Assembly: GCA_964473745.1 (NCBI GenBank)
Contig: CAYYQE010000007.1
Location: 1-64,000, forward strand
DNA: 64,000 bases
From: JABJMC01 sp964473745
Lineage (GTDB): Bacteria; Patescibacteriota; Gracilibacteria; UBA1369; UBA12473
Direction: 5' to 3'
The first letter of the stretch is position 1. The number at the start of each line of letters is the position of its first letter. This document shows, piece after piece, positions 1 to 9,320 of this stretch. The position numbers and the translations under genes are program-made. The notes under the pieces were generated by a model. That model saw only the letters and a program-made list of their open reading frames with translations. It was not told where the DNA came from and searched no databases.

Positions 1-1789
1 TGTATGTTTGGATTATGACGTGGCCTTTTTTTTGCGCACGCCCGGCGCGCCCCGCGACTTGCATTATTAATTGAAAATTTCTTTCTGCCGCGCGAAAGTC
101 CGGAATGTGCAGACCAATATCTGCTAAAACCACTCCTACTAAAGTTACATTAGCTAAATCTAAACCTTTTCCAATCATTTGGGTTCCTACCAGCACGTCA
201 ATTTCGTGATTTTTAAGAGCTTTATATAGTTTTTCAAAACTGTCTTTTTGAGTAGTAGTGTCTTTGTCTGCTCGAGCAATGCGCATCGTTGGAAATCGTT
301 TTTGAAGTTCGGTTTCAACCTGTTGAGTCCCAATCCCAATTGATTTAATAGCAGCCCCATTACAGTTTGGGCAAATGTTAGGAATGTTTTGTTTTTCACC
401 GCAGTGATGACAAGTTAACCATTCATATCCGGTTTTGGTGCGATGATGGGTAACGCTGACATCACATTGCGAACACTGGGCTGTATAACCACAATCACGA
501 CATAGCAACGAAGAAGCATGACCTCTTCTATTCAAAAACAAAATTGCTTGCTCTTTTCTTGCAAAAATTTCTTGTAACTTGATATATAGAGAGTCACTAA
601 AAATACTAAAGTTCTTTTTATGTAGTTCTTCGCGCATATCAATAACTTCAACCTCTGGCAACGAACTACCTGGCAAAATTCGGTGATCTAGTTTAAATAG
701 ATTTATTTTTTTATTTTCCGCGGCAAAGCGAGTTTCTATATCTGGCGTCGCGCTTCCCAAAACCACTCGTGCTCCGGTTAGGCTGGAAATCTTAAGAGCT
801 ACTTTTCGGGCGTGATAATGAGGTGTTTGATCTTGTTTATAACTCCATTCGTGCTCTTCGTCTAAAATTATTAGTCCTAGGTTTTTGGTTGGGGCAAAAA
901 TAGCAGATCGGGATCCAATTATAACCTGGGCTGTTCCTTCGTGAATTCGCCACCATTCCCGTTCTCGTTCGCCTAGTGAAAGACGACTGTGTAAAATAGC
1001 GATTTTTTCCTTAAATTCATGCGCAAAGTATTCAATAAATTGCGGTGTTAAAGAGATTTCCGGAACCATCAAAATAACTTGTTTTCCGGATTTCACCATT
1101 TTTTGGGCTAATTGAAAATAAATCTCAGTTTTCCCAGAACCAGTAATCCCATGAATTAGCGAAACTTTTTTATCGCTTTCTAAAATCCCATCATAAATTT
1201 TTTGTTGTTCCGGGGTTAATTGTTTGGGTTTGCAGTTTTTGGTGGAATCTAAGGCGATCCCAGCAATTTCACCAATTGTTTCTTTCAGTAATCCACGCTT
1301 TTCTAAGCTGCGTAGTGTTGCTAGTGAAAATGCTTCAAGTTTTTTGCGCGAAAGTGGTTGCTTATCTTTAAACATTTCTAAGACCTCTTGTTGTTTAACT
1401 CCTAATTTTTTTGGGGCCTCCATCTCCGTCCTTATAAAAGCGACCTCATGTGGCGTTCCACGACTTGGTTGCCACATTTTTTTGGGAAGCATCATTTTTA
1501 ACACCTTATATAAAGGAGCAAAATAGTAATCAGTTACCCAATCAGCTAGTTCTAGCTGCCACGGTGCTAAAATTTCATTCCCTTCCTTTATAGAAAGCAC
1601 GTCTTTGGGCGTAAATTTAAGTTCACGTTGATGCAGCTCGCGCACTAAACCTGTTTTAATTTGATTCCGGAGTGGTACCCGCACCGCACTACCAACTTGC
1701 ACCTTGTTTATCAGCTCTTCTGGAAGTTGATAAGTTAAACTTGCATTCTTTTTCCCGATTTTTACTGGCAATAAGATTTCTGCGAGCAT
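1..1789 (-). CDS. priA: Primosomal replication-restart helicase PriA (partial, C-terminus beyond window)
   Basis: PriA is the DEAH-type 3'-5' helicase that reloads the replisome at stalled forks. Reading from the ATG at 1789, 596 residues are visible before the window edge; the family is usually about 730-800 residues. The N-terminus carries the 3'-DNA-binding-domain pattern (ILLPVKIGKK, then VQVGSAVRVPLRNQ). Walker A is GITGSGKTE (about 1105-1160) and Walker B is DEEH (about 860). The paired-cysteine zinc region (LTCHHCGE, NICPNCN) lies near 370-420, and the helicase motif QVAGRAGRAQKKG is close to the edge. No frameshift is visible. The start is preceded by an A-rich stretch without a Shine-Dalgarno sequence. 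A possible promoter, TTGCTT with an 18-nt spacer to GATAAT, lies upstream. Identification is secure. Confidence 0.95.
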   Translation of the reverse strand, partial: MLAEILLPVKIGKKNASLTYQLPEELINKVQVGSAVRVPLRNQIKTGLVRELHQRELKFTPKDVLSIKEGNEILAPWQLELADWVTDYYFAPLYKVLKMMLPKKMWQPSRGTPHEVAFIRTEMEAPKKLGVKQQEVLEMFKDKQPLSRKKLEAFSLATLRSLEKRGLLKETIGEIAGIALDSTKNCKPKQLTPEQQKIYDGILESDKKVSLIHGITGSGKTEIYFQLAQKMVKSGKQVILMVPEISLTPQFIEYFAHEFKEKIAILHSRLSLGEREREWWRIHEGTAQVIIGSRSAIFAPTKNLGLIILDEEHEWSYKQDQTPHYHARKVALKISSLTGARVVLGSATPDIETRFAAENKKINLFKLDHRILPGSSLPEVEVIDMREELHKKNFSIFSDSLYIKLQEIFARKEQAILFLNRRGHASSLLCRDCGYTAQCSQCDVSVTHHRTKTGYEWLTCHHCGEKQNIPNICPNCNGAAIKSIGIGTQQVETELQKRFPTMRIARADKDTTTQKDSFEKLYKALKNHEIDVLVGTQMIGKGLDLANVTLVGVVLADIGLHIPDFRAAERNFQLIMQVAGRAGRAQKKGHVIIQTY

Positions 1790-1924
1790 TTGTTGAATTT
1801 GTAAAGTCTTTTTGGAGCTTTATTATCTAACGTTGTAATAAATTTAAGCAAGTCTCGTTTTTCTGAACTGCAAACTATGCTAGCCTCATTCTTGAGGTAA
1901 AAATACCCTTTAACCCTTTATAAC
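1790..1924. other. Divergent intergenic region priA / CARDB-SLH gene
   Basis: 135 bp, A/T-rich. A minus-strand TTGCTT-18-GATAAT is a priA promoter candidate. On the plus strand TATGCT (1876-1881) is a -10 candidate for the surface-protein pair, without a clear -35. The leader to ATG 1925 has repeated ACCCTTTA and no Shine-Dalgarno sequence. Confidence 0.4.
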
Positions 1925-4900
1925 ATGGTTTTCAAAAAATTCATTAGCGGATTGGTGATTACAACGCTTTTTGCAACGCTTTTCCCAAGTATGGCCCTGG
2001 CCGCAGTATCAGAAAGCTCCACTTATGATTTAGAAATGTACGGAGTTTATCTTGACGATTCAGGATATCTGAGTGTTTTCATGGGAAACGAAGGCACCGA
2101 GGATGTCCCGGACGACACTGAGGGGATAACAACAATCTATATTGATGATATGGATGATCCCGCCTGGACTTATTCTTGGTCAACTTTAGGTGACCTAGAG
2201 TTTTTAGTAGCCGGAAGCGGAACAGTTCTTCGTCCTGAACTTTTAGAAGGCACTCACACCGTAATGGCTTGTATTGATGCTACTGATGTGGTGGATGAGA
2301 CGGATGAGGACAATAATTGTGTAACCGAAGAACTTACTGACGGTCTCTCAAACCTTGTTTTACAGAGTATTTATCTAGAGGATGATTATTTAAAGATTCA
2401 AGTCGGAAATGAAGGCTCTGTAGATATAGAAGCCACAACTGCTGGCGTAACTTATATTTGGATTGATGATATGGATAGTGCGGCCAAGACTTATACTTGG
2501 ACCACTTTGAGTGATAAAGATTTTCTTCAGGTTGATGGTTCTTCAGTGCTCACCCCACAAACTCTAGAAGGCACCCACGAAGTAAAAGCCTGTATTGATT
2601 ATTTTGGCATTGTTGAAGAATCTGATGAGGAAGACAACTGTATGACCGTAACATTTGAGTCTGGTTTAGCTGATTTAGAAGTCTCAGAGATTTCTTTGGA
2701 TGAAAGTTCTTATTTGGATGTTGTAGTCACGAATACGGGTGATATCGATGTGGAATCTACGACGGCTGGTTATACCTATATTTATATTGATGACGAACTT
2801 CAATACACTTATTCTTGGTCTACGCTTTCTGATAAGAGCTTTATGCAAGTAGATGGCACTTCGACTTTAAGTCCGGGGATGCTAACTGGAGCCCACACCG
2901 TGGAGGCTTGTGTTGATGCTCAGGACATTGTGGAAGAATTAAGTGAAGATAATAACTGTTTAGAAGTTGCCTTTGATGTTGGATTGCCTGATTTGGTTCT
3001 TCAAGATCTTTATTTAGATGGAGATACTTTGACGATTCAAATTGGCAATGAAGGAGACGCTCCAGCCGAGATTACAACCGGAGGAGTAACTTATATTTGG
3101 GTGAATGGTGAGCTTGATAAAACTTATTCTTGGAAAACACTATCTGATCAGAATTTTGTAGAAGTTGGTGGTTCTTCTCTTTTACAACCGTTTGGTATGG
3201 AAGAGACTGCCACAATTGAGGTTTGTGTGGATTATTTAGACTCGGTTGAAGAATCTAATGAAGATAATAACTGCATGGAAGAGGAAATTTATATTTCGGT
3301 AGAAACAGTTGAAGATCCGGTAGAGGACCCCGTAGAAGATCCAATTGATGATACAGACCCTGAGCCACAAGACGACGAGGATTATGTTGATCTTGTTCTT
3401 CAAGATATTTATATCGACGAAAGTAATCGTTTAAGCATTCAAGTTGGTAACGAAGGATCTGTCGATGCCGACACTGATGTGGGAGTTTATATTTATGTTG
3501 ATGATCTAGATAATCCGCAATACACTTATAATTCCTCAACGTTATCTGATCGATCTTTTTTGGAAGCTGATGGTTCTTCAACTATTCAACCATTAATTTT
3601 GGATGAAGACGAAAGCTATGATGTAAAAGCTTGTGTGGACGCTAGTAACCTTGTAGAGGAACTAGACGAAGATAATAACTGTATGACAATTGAAAATCTT
3701 GTAATGGAAATTGTTTACGAATATGTAGCGGATGAAGTTGATGATACCGAAACAACCGACGATGTTGATGACGAAGAAGTTTTTGATGATTTTGCCTCTC
3801 TTTGGACGGATTCAGATTATCCCGATGTTTTGTATATGAGTGTTAACTGGGGATATACCGACCCGGATGATGCGATGGATACTACGGAATGGGATGGGAA
3901 TGTTAGTTTTGAGGGATCTGTAGTGGGTCGCCCCATGCAAACAATTGAGTTTGAAGATGGTGAAGACTGGCTTGATGTGGAAAACACTAACCCAACCATG
4001 ACCAGCTTTATTTCAGATATTCATTCTGGTAAAGATGGGATTTTGTTTAAGATAAAAGCGGATTTGGATGATGATGATGGTTCAGAATGGGGTGGCCCAT
4101 TTGTTGATTTTCATTCAAGTTATCAAAACACCAGCCTAGAGGTGTTTTTGGATGAATTAGTCGAAGACGGTGAATATGTGTACGAATACGGTGATGGTTA
4201 TGTGGTGAGTTTTAATCTTGTTACTCAAGAAGATTGGATTAACAAGTTTAAAGAGAAAGCACTGCTTAGTGTTCGAATTGGGAATTTAGATGGCGAAGGG
4301 TCAGAGGCTGGTGAAGCTCATCTTTATACTGTGAATATGGAGGTAAGCGAAGGATCAGTAATTCCAGCTTATATGCCAGTTATGCTCGAAAATCACGCCG
4401 ACTACACTGGTTATGATGCTTTGACTCGTGGCAGTGATATGACTAGTTTGGTGCTAGATGCTGGAATTTTTGGTCACCAAGATGGTTTTATGACGTTACT
4501 TAGCTTGGTTGATTCTAAAGTTGATCGTTATGTGACTTTGGTAGTTGAAACCGAGGATGGTGACGTTGTTTTTGAGCAAACATTTACTGAAGATGTTGAT
4601 CTCGGCATGTTTGAACTTGATGACGATACTGGGAATAAGATAGAAATTGTAAATTTATTGGCGAATCGTAGTGATTTGGTTGCGCGTGCTGAAGAAATTT
4701 TTGAAGATTTGTTCTCTTGGGAAAGCCAAGTTTCTCGGTTTGCATCCGTAGTTTCAGATTTGATTGATACTGGTGCGTTGGATAGCACTTTAGAAGATGA
4801 GATGAATGCAGTGCTTACCGATTTGTTAGCCCTGGTTCCTGGAGAAGATGACGATACGGTTCTTCCTCATATGCATAAAGACATAATTATTTTGACTGCG

Positions 4901-5665
4901 AGTTTGCGTTCTCAATTAAATTCTTATGATGAAGGGGATTTGACTGGTGATGAACTTAATACTGCGGTTGCTGAGATTTTTGATGTCGCTTTAGTTAAAT
5001 TAGAAACTCAGTTAGCCGATGCTGATGCAGCGGCGGGTTATATGCAGGACGTGGACTATGACGCTTGGTATGCCAAGTATATGGATATGGCGTTGGCCCA
5101 TTCTTTCTTTGCTGGTTACAAGGATGCTTTTGGTAATTTAACCGGGTTTATGGGTCCAGCTAATCAACTCACGCGCTTACAGCTTATTAAAATTATGTCT
5201 GAGCTAGCTTATGAGCTAGAAATGGGCTTAGGTGAAACTTCTTGTGATCCAGATAGCATAGATCTAAGTAGTGACGTCGATTGGATGGGTGATCATTGGG
5301 CGACAGGTTATGTGCAGTGTATTTACGATTCGGGAATGGATTTAACAATCCTTTCTGATGTTATTGCCGGAGATCTTTCTGTCGGAACTAGCCCAGCTAG
5401 TCGTTGGGAGGTAGTTCAGCTTGGTTTTGAGATTTTAGGGGCTGAATACACTGACTATGATACTTTTAGCTTCCCAGATATTGGTGATGACTCTGGTATT
5501 TATGATGAGACTTCTGATATGATTCAAACAGCGTATGAGCTTGGCATTGTTTCTGGATATCCAGACGGCACCTTTGGTCCGTATAACACGGTTAATAGAG
5601 CCGAAATGTTTAAGATTATTACCATGTTTAATTCAGTCTTCTCACAAGTAGAGGAGGCGGTTTAA
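1925..5665 (+). CDS. Exported CARDB-repeat protein with C-terminal SLH domains
   Basis: A 1246-residue secreted protein. The signal peptide (residues 1-27) ends in a typical ALA site. Five CARDB-like modules of about 105 residues (about 33-457, then 487-590) each end in the signature ACxDxxxxVxExxExNNC; a Pro/Asp/Glu linker separates modules four and five. The middle (about 630-1020) is very acidic and not recognised. The last 200 residues hold three S-layer-homology units; the clearest is the last, with GIVSGYPDGTFGPYNTVNRAE. SLH units normally bind secondary cell-wall polymer or polysaccharide, so surface anchoring is inferred. Paired cysteines in each CARDB module suggest a disulfide. It precedes another SLH protein by 38 nt, probably in one transcript. 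No Shine-Dalgarno sequence precedes the ATG. The ligand of the CARDB array is unknown. Confidence 0.85.
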   Translation: MVFKKFISGLVITTLFATLFPSMALAAVSESSTYDLEMYGVYLDDSGYLSVFMGNEGTEDVPDDTEGITTIYIDDMDDPAWTYSWSTLGDLEFLVAGSGTVLRPELLEGTHTVMACIDATDVVDETDEDNNCVTEELTDGLSNLVLQSIYLEDDYLKIQVGNEGSVDIEATTAGVTYIWIDDMDSAAKTYTWTTLSDKDFLQVDGSSVLTPQTLEGTHEVKACIDYFGIVEESDEEDNCMTVTFESGLADLEVSEISLDESSYLDVVVTNTGDIDVESTTAGYTYIYIDDELQYTYSWSTLSDKSFMQVDGTSTLSPGMLTGAHTVEACVDAQDIVEELSEDNNCLEVAFDVGLPDLVLQDLYLDGDTLTIQIGNEGDAPAEITTGGVTYIWVNGELDKTYSWKTLSDQNFVEVGGSSLLQPFGMEETATIEVCVDYLDSVEESNEDNNCMEEEIYISVETVEDPVEDPVEDPIDDTDPEPQDDEDYVDLVLQDIYIDESNRLSIQVGNEGSVDADTDVGVYIYVDDLDNPQYTYNSSTLSDRSFLEADGSSTIQPLILDEDESYDVKACVDASNLVEELDEDNNCMTIENLVMEIVYEYVADEVDDTETTDDVDDEEVFDDFASLWTDSDYPDVLYMSVNWGYTDPDDAMDTTEWDGNVSFEGSVVGRPMQTIEFEDGEDWLDVENTNPTMTSFISDIHSGKDGILFKIKADLDDDDGSEWGGPFVDFHSSYQNTSLEVFLDELVEDGEYVYEYGDGYVVSFNLVTQEDWINKFKEKALLSVRIGNLDGEGSEAGEAHLYTVNMEVSEGSVIPAYMPVMLENHADYTGYDALTRGSDMTSLVLDAGIFGHQDGFMTLLSLVDSKVDRYVTLVVETEDGDVVFEQTFTEDVDLGMFELDDDTGNKIEIVNLLANRSDLVARAEEIFEDLFSWESQVSRFASVVSDLIDTGALDSTLEDEMNAVLTDLLALVPGEDDDTVLPHMHKDIIILTASLRSQLNSYDEGDLTGDELNTAVAEIFDVALVKLETQLADADAAAGYMQDVDYDAWYAKYMDMALAHSFFAGYKDAFGNLTGFMGPANQLTRLQLIKIMSELAYELEMGLGETSCDPDSIDLSSDVDWMGDHWATGYVQCIYDSGMDLTILSDVIAGDLSVGTSPASRWEVVQLGFEILGAEYTDYDTFSFPDIGDDSGIYDETSDMIQTAYELGIVSGYPDGTFGPYNTVNRAEMFKIITMFNSVFSQVEEAV

Positions 5666-5703
5666 ACCCTTTGCCCCTCTCTTATCTTTAACGGTTTATT
5701 ATT

Positions 5704-8055
5704 ATGAAGTTCCTTCCAACTTCCAGATCATTTATGTCTAATTTCCTGGCCCCCACTTTGGGGGCCTTTGGTTTGCTGTTTTTACTATTTTTGCCGCAAA
5801 CTGCTTTTGCTTTTTCGTTTGATTCTAGTATTTATACTGGGACTCACAAGCTTAATGCGATTGATACCGAGCATTTTATGATTGAATTTAGTCGCGCGGT
5901 TAAGGAAAGTCCGGACTTGGATTATGATGGAGTTGCTGATTTATTAGAAGAAATAGCCGAATATGCGGAGTATAGTTGGGATAAGGAAGTGGAGGAATTA
6001 GGGTTACCTTCTCCTTTGGATGATCAGGACAAAGTTTATTTGATTCTTGATGATCGAGATTTTTATATAAGCGAAGGAACGCTTGGGGTGACTGGACTTT
6101 TGCCTAATGGCGAGATTTATATAGCGATTGATCCAGCGCTTAGTGATGAGTATTTACAAGTCACAGTTGCTCATGAGTTTTTTCATGCAATTCAGTTTGG
6201 TTATCAAGGATATTTTGCTGGTTATGATCAAGATATTAATTTTGCTGAAGCCACAGCTACCTGGTCTGAAGATTATGTATATGACGACGTGAATGATTAT
6301 CATAATTATCTTTATCATTATTTTGATCATACGGATTACTCAATTTTTACTGGAGTTATCCCAGATGGCAGTTTGTTTGAATATGCACTTTCAATTTGGC
6401 CAGTTTTTTTGAGTGAATATTATGCGGATTGGTCTTTGATTGGCGATGTGGTGAATGCTTATTTTTATGAGGAAATACCAGATGTTTGGGATGCTTATGA
6501 GGCTTATAGAGAGGTAATTGCAGATCAAGGAGATGATCTTCGAGATGTTTATATGTCGTTTGCATATTGGAATTATTTAACTAGTTTTTATGAAGAAGGA
6601 GATCAATATCCTTATGTTGATATTCATAGTTTTCACTTTTCAGATGAGTATCCAATAGAAGAGTATTCTGTTTGGTCTTCGGAATGGCCGGCTTTGTTTG
6701 GGGTGAATTATTTACAGTTTTTAATTGACTCGGATCAAGTGGGAAGTGATTTGAAATTCACTTTTTTCAAAGACGCTGAAATTGATTTGGGAGTGGTTGT
6801 TTTACCTGAATCAGATGATTTTTATTTAACTGAAGATGAGATTTGGACCATAATTGAGGCTGGCGATGTGGAAGGAACGATTACGTTACCGATTGAAGAT
6901 GACCATGTGATGTATACAGTCATGGTGATGCCTCTTTCGAGTGATGTGCCGTCCATTGAATCTGATTTAGAGGCGTTTGGTTATGGTTATGAATATTATT
7001 ATTCAGCGGAAATTGGGGATTATTTAGGAGGAGATACTTACGAAGTGGACACCTCGGAAACAAGTGAAGTTGAGGTGACTGAAGATGATTCGGATAAAGA
7101 AGGGGATGAGGCCGGTGAAAATTTAGGTGTAGATTGGACTGAAGAGGCTCCGTTTGATGAGCTTACCGTGACTGAATTAGAAATTACCTCAGTTACGGAT
7201 GATTCCGTGCTGTTAAATTGGACCCGCGTTGAGGCGGAAAATGCCGCTGGATATTATGTTAATTATGGAACACAGAGTGGTTATTACGATTTTTATGAAA
7301 TGATAGAAGGAGCACATGTTACGCATGCTACGATCTCGGATTTACCAGAGGGGACTTATTATTTTATGGTAACTGGTTATGACGAGGATTATTATGAGAG
7401 CGGATATAATAGTAATGAAGTTGAGGCCAATGTGGCTGGAGTGAATTTTACTGATATTTATCAGAGTCATCGTAATTATGAGGCGATTAAGTTTATGGTG
7501 TATTTAGGTGTTATAGAAGGTTATGAAGATGGAACTTTTAAGCCAAATAAGGAGATTAATCGAGCGGAATTAATGAAATTAATGGTTTATGGCTGGTTAG
7601 GCGAAGCTCCTGATGTGGAAGACTATAATAACTGTTTTCCAGATGTGACGGATGAGTGGTTTGCGCCGTACGTGTGTTATGCCCAAGAAGAAGAGTGGGT
7701 GCAGGGTTATACGGATGGGAATTTTTATCCGGCCAACATAGTTAGCAAAGTAGAAGCCTTAAAAATGATTTTGGAATCTTATGGTATTGAGGTGCCGGAG
7801 ACAGCTATATTGCGTGATTTGCCCTATGATGATGTTTATTCGAGTGCTTGGTATGCGCCTTATTTAAAAACTGCTTATGATATGGGGCTGCTCGAAGAAA
7901 CGGGGAATAGTTTTAATCCTAATGATGGTCGTACTCGGGCTGAAGTTTCTGAAGAAATTTTCCGTTTATTAGTGTTGGATACGATGTGGGCAGATGTTTT
8001 TAATGAGGATATTTTGGATGTGTTTTTGGAGATATGGGGAGAGGAGTTTCTTTAG
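5704..8055 (+). CDS. Exported HExxH metalloprotease with FN3 and three SLH domains
   Basis: A 783-residue secreted protein with a signal peptide (hydrophobic core about 14-36, AFA site). Residues 157-161 are HEFFH, and E182 in FAEATATW is the likely third zinc ligand, giving a gluzincin-like HExxH plus downstream Glu arrangement similar to MXAN_6640-type putative metalloproteases. A fibronectin type III module follows at about 485-580 (VLLNWTRVEA, TYYFMVTGYD). Three SLH units occupy about 589-783 (EGYEDGTFKPNKEINRAE, QGYTDGNFYP, SFNPNDGRTRAE). It lies 38 nt after the CARDB-SLH gene, so joint expression and a shared surface location are inferred. The protease could mature S-layer components; the substrate is not shown by the sequence. 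Confidence 0.85.
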   Translation: MKFLPTSRSFMSNFLAPTLGAFGLLFLLFLPQTAFAFSFDSSIYTGTHKLNAIDTEHFMIEFSRAVKESPDLDYDGVADLLEEIAEYAEYSWDKEVEELGLPSPLDDQDKVYLILDDRDFYISEGTLGVTGLLPNGEIYIAIDPALSDEYLQVTVAHEFFHAIQFGYQGYFAGYDQDINFAEATATWSEDYVYDDVNDYHNYLYHYFDHTDYSIFTGVIPDGSLFEYALSIWPVFLSEYYADWSLIGDVVNAYFYEEIPDVWDAYEAYREVIADQGDDLRDVYMSFAYWNYLTSFYEEGDQYPYVDIHSFHFSDEYPIEEYSVWSSEWPALFGVNYLQFLIDSDQVGSDLKFTFFKDAEIDLGVVVLPESDDFYLTEDEIWTIIEAGDVEGTITLPIEDDHVMYTVMVMPLSSDVPSIESDLEAFGYGYEYYYSAEIGDYLGGDTYEVDTSETSEVEVTEDDSDKEGDEAGENLGVDWTEEAPFDELTVTELEITSVTDDSVLLNWTRVEAENAAGYYVNYGTQSGYYDFYEMIEGAHVTHATISDLPEGTYYFMVTGYDEDYYESGYNSNEVEANVAGVNFTDIYQSHRNYEAIKFMVYLGVIEGYEDGTFKPNKEINRAELMKLMVYGWLGEAPDVEDYNNCFPDVTDEWFAPYVCYAQEEEWVQGYTDGNFYPANIVSKVEALKMILESYGIEVPETAILRDLPYDDVYSSAWYAPYLKTAYDMGLLEETGNSFNPNDGRTRAEVSEEIFRLLVLDTMWADVFNEDILDVFLEIWGEEFL

Positions 8056-8064
8056 GGACTAGGG

Positions 8065-8094
8065 TTGACAGGAAGCGCTTTGTTTGGGTATGTT
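8065..8094 (+). promoter_or_regulatory. Sigma70-type promoter for the 223-residue hypothetical gene
   Basis: TTGACA at 8065-8070 and TATGTT at 8089-8094 are separated by 18 nt. Transcription would begin near 8101, which places the usable start codon at ATG 8123 rather than at the upstream TTG (8084) or ATG (8090). Confidence 0.55.
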
Positions 8095-8122
8095 TTTCTC
8101 CTATTCATTCACCCCAATTAGA

Positions 8123-8794
8123 ATGTCTACATCTAATATTGAAAGTGCCTATTTTGATGTTGCCCAAGGAGTAGAAGGTTCTCCGGTTATTAGGCAAAGA
8201 GTTTATCCTTGTTCGGATTGTCAGGTGATAGGACGTGAGATAAGAGGTAGTCGCAGCCCAATAAGAGGGATTTCTTCGCCTGGTTATGCGGTTAGGTTTA
8301 GTCCTAATGAGGGGGTCACATGTCCAAATTTTGATAGAGGATTTTATACTTCTCCGGGATTTAAAAGAGGGCGAGCTGAATTTAAATGTCGTTTATTGGA
8401 TGCGCTTAGATCTTGTCCTGAAAAAGAGTTAGAAGATCCAAGGGGAATAAAGGATTTTTTGGCTTTAAGTGAAGCAAGAGAGCAAGTGATGAAAGAGCCT
8501 TTGAGTGTGGCCTTAGATACTTGTCGGTTGCGACGTTTAATACCCTTTTTGAGGCAAGTAGGTTTTTTGTCGTCGGATGATGTGTTAAGTAAATGCCCAG
8601 AGTTAGTAAGTTATGCTATGGCTGGTAATTTGGGAGAGACGTTGTTTGTGGTGGATGGTCATAAATTAATAATTGGTGAGGAGAAATGGTTTAATTGGGT
8701 AAATTTGAAGAATCCGAAGTTGCCAGTTCAAGAAACCCCACGCATGCAGCAAATTAGAGAGATTGTGTGTATGGAGACGTGGAGGAAAGATTAA
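8123..8794 (+). CDS. Hypothetical cysteine-rich protein
   Basis: Not recognised. From ATG 8123 (chosen because of the promoter just upstream) the product has 223 residues; an in-frame ATG at 8090 would add 11. There is no signal peptide or membrane segment. Cysteines recur (CSDC, TCP, KC, SC, TC, KC, VC), including one CxxC pair that could bind metal. The C-terminal third (LFVVDGHKLIIGEEKWFNW) looks like a compact globular segment. The stop codon overlaps the stop of the convergent membrane-protein gene by 4 bases. Confidence 0.5.
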   Translation: MSTSNIESAYFDVAQGVEGSPVIRQRVYPCSDCQVIGREIRGSRSPIRGISSPGYAVRFSPNEGVTCPNFDRGFYTSPGFKRGRAEFKCRLLDALRSCPEKELEDPRGIKDFLALSEAREQVMKEPLSVALDTCRLRRLIPFLRQVGFLSSDDVLSKCPELVSYAMAGNLGETLFVVDGHKLIIGEEKWFNWVNLKNPKLPVQETPRMQQIREIVCMETWRKD

Positions 8795-9174
8795 TGCCCC
8801 GCAAAATTAGCGGTGAGTAGTAAAAACTGTAATCCAACATTAAACAGTGTCACCATTACAAAAATCGTAATTGCTAAACAGCGGAAAGCGATACGTTTGC
8901 GGCGCTGATTTTTTTTATTGTAAAAGAAGAGAGAAAGTAATCCCCAGTAATACGGAAATGAGATAAAAGTTCCAATCATATAAAAACTAATATTGGCGGG
9001 GAGAGGGAAGGGGAGAATTTGTTCAATAACCATTACTAGAGGCCACATGGGTGCAGCTAAAATAATGATGAGTGAGGCGATAATCCCTACGTTCATGCGA
9101 ACCGCGGCGAGGAGTAACAGTAAGAGGATGCCGGTTAAGGTAATGCCGAGGCTTAGGTAGAGTGGTTTTTTCAT
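8791..9174 (-). CDS. Small four-helix membrane protein, unknown function
   Basis: A 127-residue hydrophobic protein with about four predicted transmembrane helices (about 5-25, 30-50, 62-85, 97-120) and a basic loop KKNQRRKR between helices three and four, which would face the cytoplasm. No family was recognised. Its ATG lies only 8 nt after the encoded CCA of tRNA-Arg, so it is presumably co-transcribed with the tRNA and its mRNA 5' end would be made by tRNA 3' processing. There is no Shine-Dalgarno sequence in that 8-nt leader. Confidence 0.6.
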   Translation of the reverse strand: MKKPLYLSLGITLTGILLLLLLAAVRMNVGIIASLIIILAAPMWPLVMVIEQILPFPLPANISFYMIGTFISFPYYWGLLSLFFYNKKNQRRKRIAFRCLAITIFVMVTLFNVGLQFLLLTANFAGH

Positions 9175-9182
9175 GATGATTT

Positions 9183-9259
9183 TGGTGCGCCCGGAAGGGC
9201 TCGAACCCTCAGCCTTCCGGTCCGAAGCCGGACGCTCTATCCAATTGAGCTACGGGCGC
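9183..9259 (-). tRNA. tRNA-Arg (anticodon UCG) with encoded CCA
   Basis: The cloverleaf is complete: a 7-bp acceptor stem (9253-9259 with 9187-9193), D stem GCTC/GAGC, anticodon stem TCCGG/CCGGA with loop CTTCGGA (anticodon TCG at positions 34-36), a 5-nt variable loop, a T arm with TTCGAGC, discriminator A and genomic CCA at 9185-9183. It decodes CGA and related CGN arginine codons. It lies between secDF and a small membrane-protein gene on the same strand. Confidence 0.95.
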
Positions 9260-9268
9260 ATAATATGA

Positions 9269-9293
9269 AAGGGAGCCTTATTCAGGCTCCCTT
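9269..9293 (-). terminator. Hairpin between secDF and tRNA-Arg
   Basis: A perfect 9-bp inverted repeat, AAGGGAGCC and GGCTCCCTT, with a 7-nt loop. On the minus strand it follows the secDF stop and is followed by TTTCATATT. It may terminate secDF transcription or sit in the tRNA precursor leader. A TATAAT on the minus strand at 9301-9296, just upstream of the hairpin, could start a separate tRNA transcript. Confidence 0.5.
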
Positions 9294-9320
9294 GTATTAT
9301 ACGGATTCTAACTTTCAAGT

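Noticed and set aside
9183..9259. tRNA-Arg as an integration site of a mobile element
   Set aside because: No integrase, direct repeat of the tRNA 3' end or foreign-looking gene block is present nearby.
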